Shown here in pieces: positions 1-10,155 of a stretch of DNA of 64,000 bases. The position numbers and the translations under genes are program-made. The notes under the pieces are model-generated. The model saw only the letters and a list, made by a program, of their open reading frames with translations. It ran no database searches and had not been told where the DNA came from. The DNA is taken from assembly GCA_029866005.1 (NCBI GenBank), contig JARXAE010000004.1:86251-150250 (forward strand). Direction: 5' to 3'. Numbering within the stretch: the stretch's first letter is position 1; every line of letters begins with the position of its first letter. Source of the DNA: Fimbriimonas sp. (GTDB lineage: Bacteria > Armatimonadota > Fimbriimonadia > Fimbriimonadales > Fimbriimonadaceae).

Positions 1-516
1 GGTACGAAGCAAGACATCACAACTGGGATCGGATTCTTCGATCACATGCTTCAGCAGCTTGCGTTTCATGGTCAGTTCGATGTTGGAATCGAGGCGGAGG
101 GTGATCTTTTCATCGATGATCACCACACGGTCGAAGACGTTGGAATCGTTTTGGGTCAGGCAGTTCGCCAGGCGTTGGAGTCGAATACAGGCATTGAGCG
201 GTATGGCGTTGCGGCAGTCCCGATGGATGAAGCCTTGATTCAGGCCGTTGTGGATATCAGCGGAAGGGGTGGCTTTTATACCGACGTTGAGTTTAAGCGG
301 GAACAAGTCGGTGAGCTGTCTACCGAGTGCGTTTGCGAGTTCTGGAAGTCGTTTGCCGTGAATGCTGGCTTGACGTTGCACATTAGGAAGTTAGCAGGCG
401 AAAACGATCACCACATCATTGAAGGAATGTTCAAATCGGTGGGTAGAGCGCTTCGAGCGGCGACGACCCGTGTTGAGCGGCAAGGAAGTACGTCGACGAA
501 AGGCCGAATTGGCTAA
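1..516 (+). CDS. hisB: Imidazoleglycerol-phosphate dehydratase, 5' end outside window
   Basis: Catalyses dehydration of imidazole glycerol phosphate to imidazole acetol phosphate in histidine synthesis; cytosolic, Mn-dependent in characterised members. The frame is open from base 1, so 171 residues are visible and roughly 20-30 N-terminal residues are missing compared with the usual length near 200. The visible part opens with the conserved TGIGFFDHML segment. Both metal-binding signatures are intact: DDHHTVEDVGI near visible residues 39-49 and NDHHIIEGMFKSVGRAL near 135-151. It is a stand-alone domain, not fused to histidinol phosphatase. The next genes are not histidine genes, so it is either the last his gene of an operon or an isolated one; the window cannot tell. 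The family call is secure. Confidence 0.95.
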   Translation, partial: GTKQDITTGIGFFDHMLQQLAFHGQFDVGIEAEGDLFIDDHHTVEDVGIVLGQAVRQALESNTGIERYGVAAVPMDEALIQAVVDISGRGGFYTDVEFKREQVGELSTECVCEFWKSFAVNAGLTLHIRKLAGENDHHIIEGMFKSVGRALRAATTRVERQGSTSTKGRIG

Positions 517-560
517 GTCTTTGAAACCTGCCAAAGCCCCAACGAGTAAGAGAGAAGAAA

Positions 561-833
561 ATGGACGGACCTGAAGTATTGATCCCGTTGGCCGGAATTT
601 TGTTGGTGTTTGGTACTCCGATCATCATCATCTTGACCAATCACCAACGCAAGATGGCGGAGCTGATCCACGGACGGCAGGGTCAAACTGCTGGCCAGGA
701 TTTGGCTCCGATCTATCACGAACTGAAGAATCTGCGGGATTCTATGAATTCGTTGTCACTGAATGTTGATTCATTGCGACACGAAGTCAAGGCTCAAGGT
801 GAACTGAGAGATCGCCTTAACATTGGAGAATGA
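561..833 (+). CDS. Small membrane-anchored coiled-coil protein (paralogue A)
   Basis: Ninety residues, family not recognised. One hydrophobic segment (about residues 7-26, LIPLAGILLVFGTPIIIIL) is followed by a charged, heptad-rich region (about 45-85) that looks like a short coiled coil. Start ATG 561 is preceded by a purine-rich Shine-Dalgarno (AGAGAAG). The layout, N-terminal transmembrane helix, THNHQ/TKHQ-like junction (here TNHQRKMAELI) and coiled-coil tail, is repeated in the gene that starts 6 bases after its stop, so the two are probably paralogues and co-transcribed. Possible roles such as a scaffold for an envelope complex are speculation. What is seen: membrane topology and pairing; nothing identifies a function. 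Confidence 0.75.
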   Translation: MDGPEVLIPLAGILLVFGTPIIIILTNHQRKMAELIHGRQGQTAGQDLAPIYHELKNLRDSMNSLSLNVDSLRHEVKAQGELRDRLNIGE

Positions 834-839
834 CCACTC

Positions 840-1109
840 GTGGAAACTCCGCTGGCAATAATGATCACGCTAGTTTCGGTTGCCGCCCTGGGCATTCCGA
901 TCGTCGCACTCTTGACGAAGCATCAGAAAGAAATGGCACAGATGTTTGCGCAGCAGCACCATGTGCAATCTGCTAACAATCCTGAAACCGCGCAGATGCG
1001 CGAGGAAGTTCGCCTACTTCGGGAGCAGTTGAACCAACAGTCGATCATTTTGGACGATATTTGGTCTCACAGTAAGAATTTGCAAGAAAGAGTGAGCGAA
1101 AACGGTTAG
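840..1109 (+). CDS. Small membrane-anchored coiled-coil protein (paralogue B)
   Basis: Eighty-nine residues starting at GTG 840, with GGAG about ten bases upstream inside the end of the previous gene. A hydrophobic segment (about residues 4-24) ends in the junction TKHQKEMAQMF, which matches TNHQRKMAELI of the preceding protein, then a Gln/Glu/Leu-rich likely coiled coil (about 48-85). The two proteins look like diverged duplicates that may form a hetero-oligomer in the membrane. The gene ends 88 bases before rpoB; no terminator is seen between them, so read-through into rpoB is possible. No family was recognised and no function is assigned. Confidence 0.72.
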   Translation: METPLAIMITLVSVAALGIPIVALLTKHQKEMAQMFAQQHHVQSANNPETAQMREEVRLLREQLNQQSIILDDIWSHSKNLQERVSENG

Positions 1110-1139
1110 ATTGCGATACAATTTTAAGGTTAGCGTTGA

Positions 1140-1193
1140 ACTCCGGAGGGTTCAGGGGATAGACTGTATGTTCCTCGGTTTTTGCCCCGGAGT
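1140..1193 (+). promoter_or_regulatory. rpoB leader hairpin that can mask the Shine-Dalgarno
   Basis: ACTCCGG at 1140-1146 is perfectly complementary to CCGGAGT at 1187-1193. The right arm contains GGAG (1189-1192), the rpoB Shine-Dalgarno, five bases before ATG 1198. A second possible pairing, GAGG 1146-1149 with CCTC 1173-1176, lies in the 40-base loop. The pairing is seen directly; control of RpoB translation by it is inference. Confidence 0.4.
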
Positions 1194-1197
1194 GTGA

Positions 1198-4100
1198 ATG
1201 AGAGTTATCCAAGCTGCTTCCAAACGAATTGACCGCCACATCGAAGTCCCCAACTTGATCGAGCTCCAGCTAAATTCCTACCGCTGGTTTGTCGAAGAAG
1301 GACTCTCAGAACTCTTCAAGACGTTCTCTCCAATCTACGACTTTACGCAGTCGAACTTCATCGAACTCGTTTCGTTCTCTCTCGGCGAGCCGAAGTACTC
1401 CATCCAAGATTGCCGCGATCGCGACATCACCTTCGAAGCTCCAATCAAAGCAATCGTTCGGTTTGGTGGAAAGGAACGCGAGGTTATTGAGTCCGAGGTT
1501 TATCTCGGCGACCTGCCTTTGATGACCGACCGTGGGACATTCATCATCAATGGTCGAGAGCGAGTGATCGTTTCTCAGTTGTCCCGTTCACCAGGTCTTT
1601 ACTTTGAAGAGGGTGTTGACTCTGCGATGCAGGTTATCATTTCGGCTCGCGTCATTCCTAATGAAGGACCTTGGCTCGAAGTCGAATCCGACGGCAACTT
1701 TGTTGTCCGAACCCAGATTTCTCAAACCAAAAAGCTTCCGATCACACAGCTTGTGAAGGCCCTCTACGGCTTCTATATGGTTGATGATCAGGGCAAGATG
1801 AAGACCGACGGTCGCGGTGCTCGAAAGCGCGCGCTGAAGGATTCAATCGGCAAGCGAACTGTGGAGAAGGCAGTTGATCCTTCGACCGGTGAAGTCATTC
1901 TTGACATCAACACCAACATCACGGCTGAGACGCTCAAGGCGCTTGACAAAGATCAGCTGGAGATCGAAGTCTTCTCCGCAACTCCGCTTGGCACCAACGA
2001 GGAGATCATGGCTGCAATGTCCAAGATCGTTACTCTCGAAAAGCCTTCGGAAGAAGATCTGGTCGGCAAGCGAGTTCTGGCAGACATTATTGATGCCGGC
2101 GAGCTCGTCATCGCAACTGGTGGGAAGATTGACTCCGCGGTTGCGAAGCGAATTGTTGCTATGGATTTGCCGACGCTTGACGTTCGACACGTTCCAGTGC
2201 TCGTTGACGCAACTCTTGAAGCTGACCCAACCAACAACTCGCGAGATGCGTTGCTTGATATCTACAAGCGAATGCGTCCAGGCGAGGCGGCCAACGAGGA
2301 TGCGGCGAAGCAACTCGTTTACGGATTGTTCTTCGATGTTCGTCGCTACGACCTCGGTCGTGTCGGTCGGCGATTCCTGAACCAGAAGCTTGGTCTCGAC
2401 ATTCCGCTGAACGTTCGAAACCTTACGGCAGAAGACCTTGCGAACATCATGATCGCGATGACTCCGTACGTCAACCGCGAAAAGGATCGAGATGATATCG
2501 ACGACCTTAAGAACAAGCGAGTCCGTTCGGTTGGAGAGCTGCTCCAGTCGCAGCTTCGACTTGGTTTCGTCCGAATGGAGAAGGTTGCCCGCGAGCGAAT
2601 GACCTCGCAGGATCAAGAGAACCTATTGCCAGGAATTATTCTCTCGGTGAAGCCGATCTCGGCTTCGATCAAGAGCTTCTTCAGTTCGAACCAGCTTTCG
2701 ACGTTCATGGATCAGACGAACCCGCTGTCGGAAATCACCAACAAGCGACGTTTGTCCTCGCTTGGACCTGGTGGACTTCAGCGATCCAGTGCAAAGCTGG
2801 AAGTTCGCGACGTTCACCGTTCGCACTACGGTCGGATCTGCCCAATCGAGACCCCAGAAGGTCCGAACATTGGTCTGATCTCGCAGCTCACTTCGCACGC
2901 TCGTGTGGACGAGTTTGGCTTCATCATGACGCCTTACCGAAAGGTTACCGAAGGGCACATCACTGATCAGGTGGTCTACCTAACGGCTCAGCAAGAAGAC
3001 GGAATTTTGGTCGCTCCTGCGGACATCAAGACCGACGAGAACGGACTGTTCCTTGACGAGCGGATTCAGGTTCGTTGCGCCGGTGGTGTTCTGCAAGGTG
3101 CTTCCTACCCGACCGTTCCTCGCGAAAAGATCGATTACATCGACGTCTCGCCCGCTCAGATCATCTCGGTTGCAACCGCGCTCATTCCGTTCCTTGAGAA
3201 CGATGACGCGAACCGCGCTCTTATGGGTGCGAACATGCAGCGCCAAGCTGTTCCTTGCCTCCGTGCTGACAAGCCGCTGGTTGGAACCGGGTACGAGAGC
3301 GTTGCTGCTGTTGACTCCGGTGCCGCGGTTGTTGCTCACAATCCTGGAAAGGTTGAATATGTATCTGCAACCGAGATTCGCATCCGAAAGGATGATGGTC
3401 AGGTGGACAACTATAGCTTGATGCACATGGTGCAGTCGAACAAGTCGACTTGTTTTACCCAGCGCCCGGTCGTTGGACTTGGCCAGTATGTTCTCAAGGG
3501 CGATGCCCTTGCTGACGGACCTTGCGTTGATAACGGCGAACTTGCTCTTGGTAAGAACATCGTGGTCGCGTTCATGCCGTGGAACGGTTACAACTATGAG
3601 GACGCGATCCTCATCAGCGACCGAGTTGTTAAGGACGATGTCTACACCTCCATCCACATCGAGCGATACGAAACCGAAGCCGTTGACACCAAGCTTGGAC
3701 CAGAGGAAATTACCCGCGACATTCCAAACGTCGGCGAAGATGCTCTGAAGGATCTCGACGAAAACGGAATTATCCGAATCGGAGCTGAGGTTCGACCTGA
3801 AGACATTCTCGTCGGAAAGGTTGCACCGAAGGGTCAGGTTGAGATGACCGCTGAAGAGCGACTTATCATCGCAATCTTCGGTAAGAAGGCCGAAGAAACT
3901 CGAGACGTTTCGCTTCGAGTTCCTCACGGTGAAAAGGGAACGGTTATTGACGTTAAGGTCTTCAGCCGATACAAGTACCTTTCACCTTCGATCAACTACA
4001 TCTATAAAGAGTCCAAGAAGCGCGATCGTCTGATCTGCGACCGAACGGAAGAGCCACTGCTCCAGATCCCAGGAGACGAGTTGCCAGCCGGTACCAACAT

Positions 4101-5244
4101 GACCGTCCAGGTGTTCATCGCCCAGAAGCGAAAGCTGATGGTTGGTGACAAGATGGCAGGCCGACACGGTAACAAGGGAGTTGTGTCCCGAGTTATGTCG
4201 GCAGAGGACATGCCGTTCCTTGCCGACGGAACTCCGGTTGATGTTGTCCTCAACCCGCTCGGCGTTCCTTCGCGAATGAACATTGGTCAGATTCTTGAGA
4301 CTCACCTCGGCTACGTTGGAAAGCACCTCGGAATCGAGTACAAGTGCCCAGCGTTCCAGGGAGCGACGGAGCACGAAGTTCTTGAGGAAATGGAGCGTCT
4401 TGCTGAGCACTTCCGACAGCGTGTGCTCGACAGCTACATCAAGTCTGAGTTGCAGCTGGACATCGACTTCGGTAAAGGTGACGGAATTGAGGCGATGATG
4501 GCAAAGGTTGAGGCAAAGTTCCGAACCCTGGGCGTCAATGGTCTTGAGCGAGTGTCCCGAATCCTCGCAGCACCTCCGGTTAAGCCAGTTGCTGAGCTGA
4601 TGGAAGTTGATGCTGAGAACTTTGAGTTCGAAGATCTTGAACTCGAAAAGGACGAAAAGCCGCACAAGGTTAAGGATGATGTCTACACGAATCTAGTCAC
4701 CAAGCTCAAGAACAACGTGTTTGAGCGAGCTGGTCTCGATCCGCACACCTGTAAGTCAACCGTCCGCGACGGTCTCACCGGAGATACGTTGCCGAACAAG
4801 ATTACAGTCGGTGTCATCTACATCCTGAAACTTGAGCACTTGGTTGACGAAAAGATCCACGCTCGATCAATCGGGCCGTACTCGCTCGTTACTCAGCAGC
4901 CGTTGGGTGGTAAGGCGCAGTTCGGTGGACAGCGATTCGGAGAAATGGAAGTGTGGGCGCTTGAGGCTTATGGTGCGGCGTACACCCTCCAAGAGCTTCT
5001 CACGATCAAGTCAGACGACGTCGTTGGTCGAGTTCGCGCTTACGAAAGCATCGTTAAGGGTGAAAGCATCGCTGAACCCGGCATTCCGGAGTCCTTTAAG
5101 ATTCTGGTGAACGAGCTTCGGTCGCTTGGTCTAAAGGTAAGTGTAGAGGATTCCAACAACAAGGAACTTCCGCTCAAGGATCTCGACGAACTCAGCGGTG
5201 GCGACGATATGCGCCTCGCCCGTTCAGTCGGATTCTTTAACTAA
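1198..5244 (+). CDS. rpoB: DNA-directed RNA polymerase beta subunit
   Basis: Beta subunit of the core RNA polymerase, 1348 residues, close to the E. coli length. ATG 1198 is preceded by GGAG at 1189-1192. The lobe domain is the long version, including the segment leading to LEADPTNNSRDALLDIYKRM, comparable to the E. coli lobe. The rifampicin region reads LSTFMDQTNPLSEITNKRR (about residues 502-518): the usual His before KRR (E. coli 526) is Asn515, and fork-loop 2, normally RERAG, reads RSSAK (529-533). The catalytic-centre segment GDKMAGRHGNKGVVSR and the C-terminal clamp contact region are intact. It is followed after 80 bases by rpoC, with an intervening hairpin. Arginine is mostly CGA, unlike many bacteria. 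Identity is certain; drug phenotype is inference. Confidence 0.99.
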   Translation: MRVIQAASKRIDRHIEVPNLIELQLNSYRWFVEEGLSELFKTFSPIYDFTQSNFIELVSFSLGEPKYSIQDCRDRDITFEAPIKAIVRFGGKEREVIESEVYLGDLPLMTDRGTFIINGRERVIVSQLSRSPGLYFEEGVDSAMQVIISARVIPNEGPWLEVESDGNFVVRTQISQTKKLPITQLVKALYGFYMVDDQGKMKTDGRGARKRALKDSIGKRTVEKAVDPSTGEVILDINTNITAETLKALDKDQLEIEVFSATPLGTNEEIMAAMSKIVTLEKPSEEDLVGKRVLADIIDAGELVIATGGKIDSAVAKRIVAMDLPTLDVRHVPVLVDATLEADPTNNSRDALLDIYKRMRPGEAANEDAAKQLVYGLFFDVRRYDLGRVGRRFLNQKLGLDIPLNVRNLTAEDLANIMIAMTPYVNREKDRDDIDDLKNKRVRSVGELLQSQLRLGFVRMEKVARERMTSQDQENLLPGIILSVKPISASIKSFFSSNQLSTFMDQTNPLSEITNKRRLSSLGPGGLQRSSAKLEVRDVHRSHYGRICPIETPEGPNIGLISQLTSHARVDEFGFIMTPYRKVTEGHITDQVVYLTAQQEDGILVAPADIKTDENGLFLDERIQVRCAGGVLQGASYPTVPREKIDYIDVSPAQIISVATALIPFLENDDANRALMGANMQRQAVPCLRADKPLVGTGYESVAAVDSGAAVVAHNPGKVEYVSATEIRIRKDDGQVDNYSLMHMVQSNKSTCFTQRPVVGLGQYVLKGDALADGPCVDNGELALGKNIVVAFMPWNGYNYEDAILISDRVVKDDVYTSIHIERYETEAVDTKLGPEEITRDIPNVGEDALKDLDENGIIRIGAEVRPEDILVGKVAPKGQVEMTAEERLIIAIFGKKAEETRDVSLRVPHGEKGTVIDVKVFSRYKYLSPSINYIYKESKKRDRLICDRTEEPLLQIPGDELPAGTNMTVQVFIAQKRKLMVGDKMAGRHGNKGVVSRVMSAEDMPFLADGTPVDVVLNPLGVPSRMNIGQILETHLGYVGKHLGIEYKCPAFQGATEHEVLEEMERLAEHFRQRVLDSYIKSELQLDIDFGKGDGIEAMMAKVEAKFRTLGVNGLERVSRILAAPPVKPVAELMEVDAENFEFEDLELEKDEKPHKVKDDVYTNLVTKLKNNVFERAGLDPHTCKSTVRDGLTGDTLPNKITVGVIYILKLEHLVDEKIHARSIGPYSLVTQQPLGGKAQFGGQRFGEMEVWALEAYGAAYTLQELLTIKSDDVVGRVRAYESIVKGESIAEPGIPESFKILVNELRSLGLKVSVEDSNNKELPLKDLDELSGGDDMRLARSVGFFN

Positions 5245-5250
5245 TTCATA

Positions 5251-5278
5251 TTCCGCTCCGGTTGCAAACGGAGCGGAA
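5251..5278 (+). other. Intercistronic hairpin between rpoB and rpoC
   Basis: TTCCGCTCCG (5251-5260) and CGGAGCGGAA (5269-5278) form a perfect 10-bp stem with an 8-base loop, 7 bases after the rpoB stop. No T-run follows, so it is not a canonical terminator; an RNase processing site, partial attenuator or mRNA-stability element are the likely alternatives. Confidence 0.6.
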
Positions 5279-5324
5279 CGATCACTCGCAGCTTTATTAA
5301 TACAAGGAACACGAAAAGGAAATC

Positions 5325-8300
5325 ATGGCAGCCGTTAGTCTGTTCGACAAAATCAAAATTGGAATCGCAAGTCCGGAAGACATCCTCTCATGGACGCATG
5401 GAGAAGTCAAGAAGCCGGAGACCATCAACTACCGGACCTTTAAGCCAGAGCGCGATGGGCTGTTCTGTGAGAAGATCTTTGGTCCAGTCAAGGACTGGGA
5501 GTGCTCCTGTGGTCGCTATAAGAAGATCAAGTACAAAGGCATCGTGTGCGAACGCTGTGGCGTTGAAGTCACGCGAAGCAAGGTCCGCCGTGAGCGAATG
5601 GGTCACGTGGAGCTTGCCGCTCCGATCTGCCACATTTGGTATCTCAAGGGCGTTCCATCTCCTCTCTCGTTGATCCTCGATATCTCTCCGAGGTTGCTTG
5701 AGAAGGTTATCTACTTCGCCAGCTTTATCATCATCGACATCGAGTCCGAACAGATTCAGGAGCTTCTTCCTGAGGTGCGAAAGGCCGTTGAAATCGAAAA
5801 GATGCATATGCAGCTCGGTATGCGCGAACTCGAGGAAGAATCTCTGAGCCGCCTGGCAGAGGACATGAAGAACAATGGAGACGAGTACGACGAAGTTTAT
5901 GTTCGTGAGCGCTCCAAGGCTGTTAACGACCGAATCAAGGCTGAATACCGCGACTGCGATGACCGGATCAAGGATCTCGACATTGCTGTCGAAATCCTCG
6001 GCAAGCTCGAGCGAAATCAGCTGATTGACGAAGATAAGTATCGTGCAGTTTCGAAGCTCCTCGACGGAGTTGGAATGCGCATGGAGCGAGACCTTCGCCC
6101 GCTCGTTCGAGCCAACATTGGCGCGGATGCAGTCAAGGAGCTTCTGCACAAGGTTGACCTCGAATCGCTCGCTCGAAAGCTGCGACAGGAGATCGTCATG
6201 ACCACGTCTCAGCGACGTGCTCGTGCAATCAAACGACTTGAAGTTGTCGAAGCCCTCATCGGTTCCAAGAGCCGACCCGAGTGGATGATCCAGGATGTTG
6301 TCCCGGTCATTTCCCCGGAGCTTCGCCCGATGGTTCAGCTCGATGGTGGTCGATTTGCAACCTCCGACCTTAACGACCTATACCGACGAATCATCAACCG
6401 AAACAACCGGTTGAAAAAGATTATCGAGATTCACGCACCGGAATCGATTATCAACCACGAAAAGCGACTTCTGCAGGAAGCCGTCGATGCGTTGATCGAT
6501 AACGGCCGCCGAGCTCGGCCGGTCGTTGGTTCCAACGCCCGCCCGCTCAAGTCTCTTAGCGACATGCTCAAGGGTAAGGAAGGACGATTCCGAAAGAACC
6601 TTCTCGGTAAGCGCGTTGACTACTCCGGTCGATCCGTTATCGTTGTCGGTCCACACCTTAAGCTGCACCAATGCGGACTTCCTAAGGAAATGGCGCTTGA
6701 GTTGTTCAAGCCGTTCGTAATGAAGACTCTGGTCGAGAAGCGAATTACGCAGAACATCAAGACTGCGAAGCGCATGATCGATCGAATGCACCCAGCGGTT
6801 TGGGATGGTCTTGAAGAGGTTATTAAGGAGCACCCAGTTCTTCTGAACCGCGCTCCGACGCTTCACCGACTCGGTATTCAGGCGTTCGAGCCAATCCTCG
6901 TTGACGGAAAGGCGATCCAGCTTCACCCGCTGGTTTGTAACATGTACAACGCGGACTTTGACGGTGACCAGATGGCTGTTCACGTCCCGCTCTCCTCTGA
7001 GGCGCAGGCCGAGGCTCGAGTGCTTATGCTCTCGACGCAGAACCTGTTCACCCCTTCTGACGGACGTGCAACTTGTGCGCCTGTTCAGGACATCGTTCTG
7101 GGCAACTACGCTCTGACATTCATGTCCATCGAGGGCAAAGCGAAGCTCGAGAAGCAGATTGCAGATCACAAGTCGAAGCCAGAGAAGCATCCGGCTCCGT
7201 ACATTTATGCTAATCCGAACGAAGTTACGTTCAACCTGGAGTCACCTTCGGTTGAGAAGAGGCTTCAGCTCAACGAGCCGATCTTGGTGCAGCTGAACCG
7301 ACCAGTCTTCCGACCTGACGACGAAGTCGCGTTCCGCGATGGAGTTACCGGTCAGGAGTACCAGAACGTCACCTCGCTCGACGAAGATGGAAAGGAGATT
7401 ACAGAAATGGAAGCTCTGGACATGGAGTACGAGAATGTCATCCGAATGATGACGGCAGGTCAGGTGATCTTCCACTCTGCACTTCCTTGGCCGCTTCGAT
7501 TCTCCGAACCTCTCCTGAACGTTGAGTTGTCGAAGAAGGCACTCGCGGACATCATTCTTGTCATCCACAAGCGCGCCGGTGTTGGTGCAACCATCAAGTT
7601 CCTTGACGACATGAAGGATATGGGCTTCAAATGGGCGACCAAGTATGGTCTTACCGTTGCCATTACCGATATGGATCCTCCTGCTCGCCGAGATGAAATC
7701 ATCAAGGATGCAGACGATCGCTCGAACAAGGTTCTGGCCCAGTTCCGAAGAGGAATGCTCGCGTTTAACGAGATGCAGGGCACGTTGGTTAAGCTGTGGC
7801 AGGAAACCTATGACGTCATCGGTAAAGAGATCGTCCAAGGTCTGACCCAGTTCAACCCGCTCAGCATCGTCACCGTTTCTGGTGCTCGTGGTTCGATCAA
7901 GCAGCTTGCGCAGCTCTCCGGAATGCGTGGTCTGATGTTGAACCAGTTCAACGAAACGATTTACGAGCTTCCGGTTAAGAACTCGTTCCACCGAGGACTG
8001 TCGATGCTCGAGTACTTCGTCACCACCCACGGTGCACGAAAGGGACTTGCTGACACTGCACTCCGAACTGCTGACGCTGGTTACCTCACGCGACGCCTTT
8101 GCGACGTCGCTCAGGACGTCATCATCAAATCACTTGATTGCGGAACTGCCGAAGGCATGACTGCACACCGAATCGTCTCGATGGGTGAGCAGATTGAGTC
8201 AATCGGCGATCGAATGGTCGCTCGTCTTGCTCTTTCGGTGATTAACGACCCAGAAACTGGTGAATCCCTGACTCAGTATCAGGCACCTATCTCGGTCGAA

Positions 8301-10049
8301 ACAAGTAAGAGGCTGAACGCCATCGAGAAGAAGTTCTACGCAGCTGTCGAGGCCGCGAAGGATGAAAAGGCTCGAGACAAGATCGTTAAGAAGTACGTCG
8401 AAGCTGGCTTCGAAATGACCGACCACGGTCTGCTCGCCGCCAAGGTTCGATCGCCTTTGTATTGCGATCTCATCCAGGGTGTTTGCTCCAAGTGTTACGG
8501 CATCGACCTCTCGACCAACAAGTTGGTTGAAGTTGGTGTCTCAGTCGGAATCATCGCTGCTCAGTCGATTGGTGAGCCTGGTACCCAGCTTACGATGCGT
8601 ACGTTCCACACGGGTGGTGTTGCGGGATCGGCAACCATTGCAAGAACGAACCAGTACAAGACTGGTAAGTTCATCCGCCAGTTCATGGAGGACTTTGCGA
8701 TGGCGACCGACAACGACATGAAGGTCTTTGACCCAACGAAGCTACTTGCGACGCAAGAAGGCATCGTCAAGTCGTTGTTCCAGAACCCAGAAGTCGCTCC
8801 TTTGACAATCAACAATGACATTTCAATCGAAGAGATTGAAGATCCGAAGGCGAAGCGAAAGGCCGAGCGACTCAGCAAAGCAGCTGCCAAGGCTGCCGAT
8901 AAGAGCGATAGCGATAGCCGAAAGCTTTGGGAGAAGTCACGAAAGACGTTCTTCTACTCTTGGACGGGTGAATCGTCCGGTATCGTCCGCGTTGAGGAAA
9001 TTTTCGAAGCGCGACGACAGCCTCGAGGTAAAGCGATCATCTGCCCGGTTTCGGGTGTGGTCGAAGATATCCGTGAGTCCTCGTTCGGTCGATTTGTGGT
9101 CATCAAAGCAACGGTTCCGGTGACGGGTCCGCTGAAGGATGCCTACGTTGGAGACGTTCAAAACTGGCCAACAGACAGCAATGGTAGCTACGCTGGCGGT
9201 CTCCATAAAGCTATTGGACAGAAGCTCACCACTGCGATTCTTGCGATTCTGCGAAAGGCTGAAGTAACCGAAGTGAACGTGATCTACGCGATCCTTGTTC
9301 CACCGCTCGGTAAGCTTCCGGTTGAAAAGGGAACCCGAATCATTAAGGGCGACCCGCTTACCGAAGGTCCTCGCGATCCACACGAGGTTCTGGAACTTGC
9401 CGGCGCCGCTGCTGTTCACGAGTACTTCGTTGAGAACTTGCAGAGCGTTTACAAGAGCCAAGGTGTTGACGTCAACGACAAGCACGTTGAAGTCATCATC
9501 CGCCAGATGATGAGAAAGCGACAGGTTAAGGAGCCAGGCGATACGCCTTACCTCCCAGGCCAGATCGTTGACCGATTCGCGTTTGCCAAGGCAAACGATA
9601 CGGTCAAGGAAGCCGCTCGATCCGGAAAGAAGATCAAGTACGTTGATCCAATCTCGGGCGAGAATATTGAGCGAGATCCTAAGGAAGCAACAGCAACCTG
9701 GATTCTGCTCGGTATCACCGAAGCTTCGTTGGCTACAGACTCGTTCCTCTCTGCTGCCTCGTTCCAAAAGACGACCCGGGTTCTTACCGAAGCCGCCGTC
9801 CGAGGAAAGAAGGACTACCTGGTTGGTCTGAAAGAGAACGTCATTCTTGGTCGCCTCATTCCTTCGGGAACGGGCGTCAAAGAGTATCGAGAGATCGATG
9901 TCAACGTCCAGCGCGGATCATGGGCGGAGCAATCGCTACAAGCCCTCGTCGAATCCGACGACATGGAGTTCGACGACGAGTTCGAGAGCCTTAACTTCCC
10001 ATCGCTTTCCGATATGGCAAGCGAGGAAATTAGTCTCGAAGAGATTTAA
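5325..10049 (+). CDS. rpoC: DNA-directed RNA polymerase beta' subunit with SI3-site insertion
   Basis: Beta' subunit, 1574 residues, longer than B. subtilis (about 1200) and E. coli (1407). The AAGGAAA before ATG 5325 is a clear ribosome site. Seen in order: N-terminal zinc ribbon [20 protein letters not shown], lid/rudder region, catalytic [12 protein letters not shown], bridge helix, the second zinc site around [17 protein letters not shown], and trigger loop [13 protein letters not shown] (about 1090-1100). Directly after the trigger loop, where the canonical DITQGLPRVVELFEAR should follow, about 115 residues intervene (about 1103-1218) before [18 protein letters not shown]. This is the place where E. 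coli carries SI3, but the sequence, partly Lys/Ala-rich ([15 protein letters not shown]), is not recognisably SI3. The C terminus is acidic. Identity is certain. Confidence 0.99.
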   Translation: MAAVSLFDKIKIGIASPEDILSWTHGEVKKPETINYRTFKPERDGLFCEKIFGPVKDWECSCGRYKKIKYKGIVCERCGVEVTRSKVRRERMGHVELAAPICHIWYLKGVPSPLSLILDISPRLLEKVIYFASFIIIDIESEQIQELLPEVRKAVEIEKMHMQLGMRELEEESLSRLAEDMKNNGDEYDEVYVRERSKAVNDRIKAEYRDCDDRIKDLDIAVEILGKLERNQLIDEDKYRAVSKLLDGVGMRMERDLRPLVRANIGADAVKELLHKVDLESLARKLRQEIVMTTSQRRARAIKRLEVVEALIGSKSRPEWMIQDVVPVISPELRPMVQLDGGRFATSDLNDLYRRIINRNNRLKKIIEIHAPESIINHEKRLLQEAVDALIDNGRRARPVVGSNARPLKSLSDMLKGKEGRFRKNLLGKRVDYSGRSVIVVGPHLKLHQCGLPKEMALELFKPFVMKTLVEKRITQNIKTAKRMIDRMHPAVWDGLEEVIKEHPVLLNRAPTLHRLGIQAFEPILVDGKAIQLHPLVCNMYNADFDGDQMAVHVPLSSEAQAEARVLMLSTQNLFTPSDGRATCAPVQDIVLGNYALTFMSIEGKAKLEKQIADHKSKPEKHPAPYIYANPNEVTFNLESPSVEKRLQLNEPILVQLNRPVFRPDDEVAFRDGVTGQEYQNVTSLDEDGKEITEMEALDMEYENVIRMMTAGQVIFHSALPWPLRFSEPLLNVELSKKALADIILVIHKRAGVGATIKFLDDMKDMGFKWATKYGLTVAITDMDPPARRDEIIKDADDRSNKVLAQFRRGMLAFNEMQGTLVKLWQETYDVIGKEIVQGLTQFNPLSIVTVSGARGSIKQLAQLSGMRGLMLNQFNETIYELPVKNSFHRGLSMLEYFVTTHGARKGLADTALRTADAGYLTRRLCDVAQDVIIKSLDCGTAEGMTAHRIVSMGEQIESIGDRMVARLALSVINDPETGESLTQYQAPISVETSKRLNAIEKKFYAAVEAAKDEKARDKIVKKYVEAGFEMTDHGLLAAKVRSPLYCDLIQGVCSKCYGIDLSTNKLVEVGVSVGIIAAQSIGEPGTQLTMRTFHTGGVAGSATIARTNQYKTGKFIRQFMEDFAMATDNDMKVFDPTKLLATQEGIVKSLFQNPEVAPLTINNDISIEEIEDPKAKRKAERLSKAAAKAADKSDSDSRKLWEKSRKTFFYSWTGESSGIVRVEEIFEARRQPRGKAIICPVSGVVEDIRESSFGRFVVIKATVPVTGPLKDAYVGDVQNWPTDSNGSYAGGLHKAIGQKLTTAILAILRKAEVTEVNVIYAILVPPLGKLPVEKGTRIIKGDPLTEGPRDPHEVLELAGAAAVHEYFVENLQSVYKSQGVDVNDKHVEVIIRQMMRKRQVKEPGDTPYLPGQIVDRFAFAKANDTVKEAARSGKKIKYVDPISGENIERDPKEATATWILLGITEASLATDSFLSAASFQKTTRVLTEAAVRGKKDYLVGLKENVILGRLIPSGTGVKEYREIDVNVQRGSWAEQSLQALVESDDMEFDDEFESLNFPSLSDMASEEISLEEI

Positions 10050-10065
10050 CCGATCTCCCAAAGAA

Positions 10066-10106
10066 GCAAAACACCCCGTTGAAGTTCAACGGGGTGTTTT
10101 CATTTT
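10066..10106 (+). terminator. Intrinsic terminator of the rpoBC operon
   Basis: AAAACACCCCGTTGAA (10068-10083) and TTCAACGGGGTGTTTT (10085-10100) form a long GC-rich stem followed by CATTTT. It lies 18 bases after the rpoC stop. Confidence 0.9.
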
Positions 10107-10155
10107 AACAACTTCAAACAATTTCCAAATGTTCGCATGATATTGTTTAGTTGAG

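Noticed and set aside
2980..3927. Long minus-strand frames inside rpoB (also 7242-8030 and 8937-9767 in rpoC)
   Set aside because: They are shadows created by CGA/GAA-rich codon usage; no homology, start signal or promoter.
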